Positions 62,375-64,000 of a stretch of DNA of 64,000 nucleotides are shown here, piece by piece (within the stretch, counting starts at the first letter, position 1; the number at the start of each line of letters is the position of its first letter). The notes beneath the pieces are model-generated. The model worked only from the letters and a program-made list of their open reading frames with translations, did not search any database and was not told where the DNA came from. The stretch comes from Coprococcus aceti (GTDB taxonomy: Bacteria; Bacillota; Clostridia; Lachnospirales; Lachnospiraceae): positions 19,595-83,594 of the forward strand of contig NZ_JAOQJT010000013.1 in NCBI RefSeq assembly GCF_025567285.1. Direction: 5' to 3'. Made by a program: the position numbers and the translations under genes.

Positions 62375-63103
62375 CTATTGCCATGCGCCATCAAATGTGA
62401 TCACCTGACCATTCAGGTATTCTCCACACTCGGCAATGTGCACAATGAAATCTGCCGCTTCAGAAGGTATGGCCATTCTTCCTGCAGGTATTTCATCCTC
62501 CAGCATCTGGCGTTCCTCCGGTGACAGATGACCGTTCATGGAGGTGTCAATTGCGCCAAATGCTATGGCGTTGACAGTTATACCGCTTGGAGCAAGCTCC
62601 TTTCCAAGAGCCTTTGAGAAGGAATTTACAGCACCCTTGGAGGCTGAATATGCGACCTCACACGACGCACCGACATTTCCCCACACGGATGAGATATTGA
62701 TTATGTGTCCTTTGTGGTGCTGGATCATGTGAGGAACCACGAGTCGGCAGCTATTGAAAACCGAGTATACATTTGACTTCATGGTTCTGTCAAAATCCTG
62801 TGCGGTCATATCGTTTATAAGCCCCACATAAGATATGCCGGCATTGTTGATGAGGAGATCGATGTCGTTGCCGAGATGATCTATGGTATTTTGTATAAAC
62901 TTCTCCATAAATTCCATATCCCCGGCGTCTCCGGTCTCACAGTAACAGATGCAGCCTTTTGCCATAAGTTCGTCTCTCAGAGAGAGAAGCTCTTCTTTGT
63001 GTTTGAATGAAGTGATAGATATGCTGTTATATTTGCTTGAAAGCGCCAGTGCTGTCGCTCTTCCGATGCCTGTCGAGGCGCCAATTATTATCGCTGTTTT
63101 CAA
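62375..63103 (-). CDS. ymfI: SDR reductase, probably EF-P 5-aminopentanone reductase
   Basis: A 242-residue short-chain dehydrogenase with cofactor motif IGASTGIGRA, NNAGIS and catalytic YSASK. The stretch ISSVWGNVGASCEVAYSASK closely follows Bacillus YmfI, which completes the 5-aminopentanol modification of elongation factor P. The later GAIDTSMN and EEIPxGR-like part (EDEIPAGR) agree. This is a more specific call than a FabG-like reductase, but rests on motif memory. The start is TTG 63103, seven bases after GGAGG; an upstream in-frame ATG at 63130 lacks a binding site. No EF-P gene is in the window. Confidence 0.78.
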   Translation of the reverse strand: MKTAIIIGASTGIGRATALALSSKYNSISITSFKHKEELLSLRDELMAKGCICYCETGDAGDMEFMEKFIQNTIDHLGNDIDLLINNAGISYVGLINDMTAQDFDRTMKSNVYSVFNSCRLVVPHMIQHHKGHIINISSVWGNVGASCEVAYSASKGAVNSFSKALGKELAPSGITVNAIAFGAIDTSMNGHLSPEERQMLEDEIPAGRMAIPSEAADFIVHIAECGEYLNGQVITFDGAWQ

Positions 63104-63164
63104 ATCTGTACCTCCGCTATTTGTGAACAAAAATTTAATTCTAGTATATCATGCGAATTAAATG

Positions 63165-63193
63165 TTGAAAATAAAAAAGCACTTTGGTATACT
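63165..63193 (+). promoter_or_regulatory. Promoter of the LytR_C protein gene
   Basis: TTGAAA, 17 bases, TATACT, 59 bases before the ATG at 63252. Confidence 0.65.
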
Positions 63194-63251
63194 CTAGTTG
63201 TTTTTGTTAACAAATGAGAATATACATTTATATTGAGATGGAGGCTATATA

Positions 63252-63842
63252 ATGGGTAAGAAAGTAATGAAATTATTCTTAGATACAATGCTCAGAGCAG
63301 CGGTTATCATACTTGCAGTGGCTATAGTTGTCATGCTCGTACTGCTTGCACGAACCGTCAGCAAGAGCAAGAAATCAGACGCATCGGACACGGGCAATAA
63401 GACAAGCATCGTGACTGAGGAGTCAGATCCGTCAGATCCTACATTTGGAGGTTCAGGCGATGCTGCAGACAGCTCAGACACATCAGCGGATGACAGCTCA
63501 CAGGACGCTTCAACAGAGGATGCAAATGCAGGAAATGGCAAGGATGCAAAAGTAGTAGTGCTCAACGCATCAGGCGTGTCAGGTGTGGCAGCTACATGGC
63601 AGACAACACTCACAGCGGATGGATACACATCAGTAGATATAGGAACATATGACAACGGAGATCAGTCAACAACAGTTATCTACACATCAGATTCATATGA
63701 TGTGAGCGGACTTGTAAGCCTTCTGGGTGGAGCGGCAACGGCTGACAGATCAGATATTGACTCATCTGTTGCTTCAGATGTTGACATTTCAGGTGCAGAC
63801 ATTGTCGTAGTAATAGGTGTGGACAACGCAGCCAACAACTAG
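63252..63842 (+). CDS. Membrane-anchored LytR_C domain protein
   Basis: A 196-residue protein with one N-terminal membrane helix (about residues 12-32, AAVIILAVAIVVMLVLLA), an acidic Ser/Asp-rich extracellular linker (38-97) and a C-terminal LytR_C-like domain (VVVLNASGVSGVAATWQTTL, then GADIVVVIGVDN). This domain ends many LytR-CpsA-Psr wall-polymer ligases, but the catalytic LCP part is absent, so the protein may assist such an enzyme or act alone at the wall. The gene has its own promoter. Confidence 0.82.
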   Translation: MGKKVMKLFLDTMLRAAVIILAVAIVVMLVLLARTVSKSKKSDASDTGNKTSIVTEESDPSDPTFGGSGDAADSSDTSADDSSQDASTEDANAGNGKDAKVVVLNASGVSGVAATWQTTLTADGYTSVDIGTYDNGDQSTTVIYTSDSYDVSGLVSLLGGAATADRSDIDSSVASDVDISGADIVVVIGVDNAANN

Positions 63843-63916
63843 ATATAGAAGAATATGTAGAAAATATATAGAAAACTCTGCTGATATCGGAATAGAAAAC
63901 GCCGATATCTGATATG

Positions 63917-63955
63917 TACCCTCTTTACTGGACAACCAGTAAGGAGGGTATTTTT
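63917..63955 (+). terminator. Hairpin terminator that also covers the IS ribosome binding site
   Basis: A 15-bp stem TACCCTCTTTACTGG/CCAGTAAGGAGGGTA (one G-T pair) with loop ACAA, followed by TTTTT and then directly by the transposase ATG. The 3' arm contains AAGGAGG, the ribosome binding site. Transcripts entering from outside would terminate or hide that site. A second hairpin, GATATCGG/CCGATATC (63883-63909), lies before it and may terminate the LytR_C gene. Confidence 0.8.
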
Positions 63956-64000
63956 ATGCGTTATAGTTATGAGTTTAAAATGATGTGTGTTGAATTGTAT
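63956..64000 (+). mobile_element. Start of an insertion-sequence transposase (truncated by window end)
   Basis: Fifteen codons, MRYSYEFKMMCVELY, run to the window edge. This is the usual opening of the helix-turn-helix transposase subunit (OrfA type, IS3-like) of many Firmicutes insertion sequences. AAGGAGG lies nine bases upstream within the hairpin. The IS left end is probably close to TGTACCC at 63915. The family cannot be settled from 15 residues. Confidence 0.7.

Overview
The window looks like a chromosomal segment of a Firmicutes bacterium of the family Lachnospiraceae, possibly Coprococcus or a relative. This rests on moderate GC, strong AGGAGG-type ribosome binding sites, a T-box leader, a NiCo riboswitch, and gene groups typical of gut Lachnospiraceae: a VTC/DUF4956/Cthe_2159-like trio, NfnAB, a fructose PTS operon and a GH3 glucosidase with inverted domain order. 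The genus is inference. Most genes are on the + strand. I saw no tRNA, rRNA, CRISPR array or prophage.

Layout. 1-8.2 kb: the 3' part of a sensor kinase, D-lactate dehydrogenase, a TPR protein, a MoxR/DUF58/transglutaminase membrane operon and the AzlCD amino acid exporter. 8.3-12.8 kb: an S66 peptidase, thrS behind a T-box leader, and an unrecognised 398-residue protein. 12.8-16.2 kb: a sulfur cluster with an Rrf2 regulator, a divergent promoter, a 27-codon peptide ending in a cysteine tract, metY and cysK. 16.2-24.1 kb: a Fic protein whose promoter is studded with a repeated heptamer, a flippase-like membrane protein, a Tet(M)-like GTPase fused to a YacP/Rae1-type NYN nuclease, glycerol kinase and a ROK kinase. 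24.1-33.7 kb: 6-phospho-beta-glucosidase, an aldolase-family enzyme, an oxidoreductase, two lipid genes, a flavin protein, gltX and argJ. 33.7-38.6 kb: an AT-rich island with an XRE regulator, a 1072-residue secreted protein and a second Fic protein. 38.6-49.5 kb: GH3 glucosidase, a NiCo riboswitch with a cation exporter, fruR-fruK-fruA, ptsH and ptsI. 49.5-56.4 kb: a small coiled-coil protein, nfnAB, a HAD phosphatase, an Lrp regulator and gdhA. 56.4-64 kb: the VTC/DUF4956/Cthe_2159 trio, a histidine phosphatase gene broken by an in-frame TGA, a His-rich metal exporter, a zinc ribbon protein, a YmfI-like reductase, a LytR_C protein and the first codons of an insertion-sequence transposase.

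How the parts fit. Sugar entry (fructose PTS with HPr and EI, the beta-glucosidases, ROK kinase) leads to D-lactate. NfnAB and GdhA link redox and nitrogen. The sulfur cluster appears controlled both by an Rrf2 repressor and, I infer, by translation of the Cys-tract peptide. Several genes carry visible cis-regulation.

Most striking observations: (1) the GTPase-nuclease fusion, which joins an A-site-binding translation factor to an A-site mRNA nuclease; (2) the Cys-tract leader peptide; (3) a family of three structured intergenic elements (near 32.2, 47.2 and 56.6 kb) with a shared GC-rich core and long arms that differ from locus to locus; (4) an IS-end hairpin that is both a terminator and a mask over the transposase ribosome binding site.
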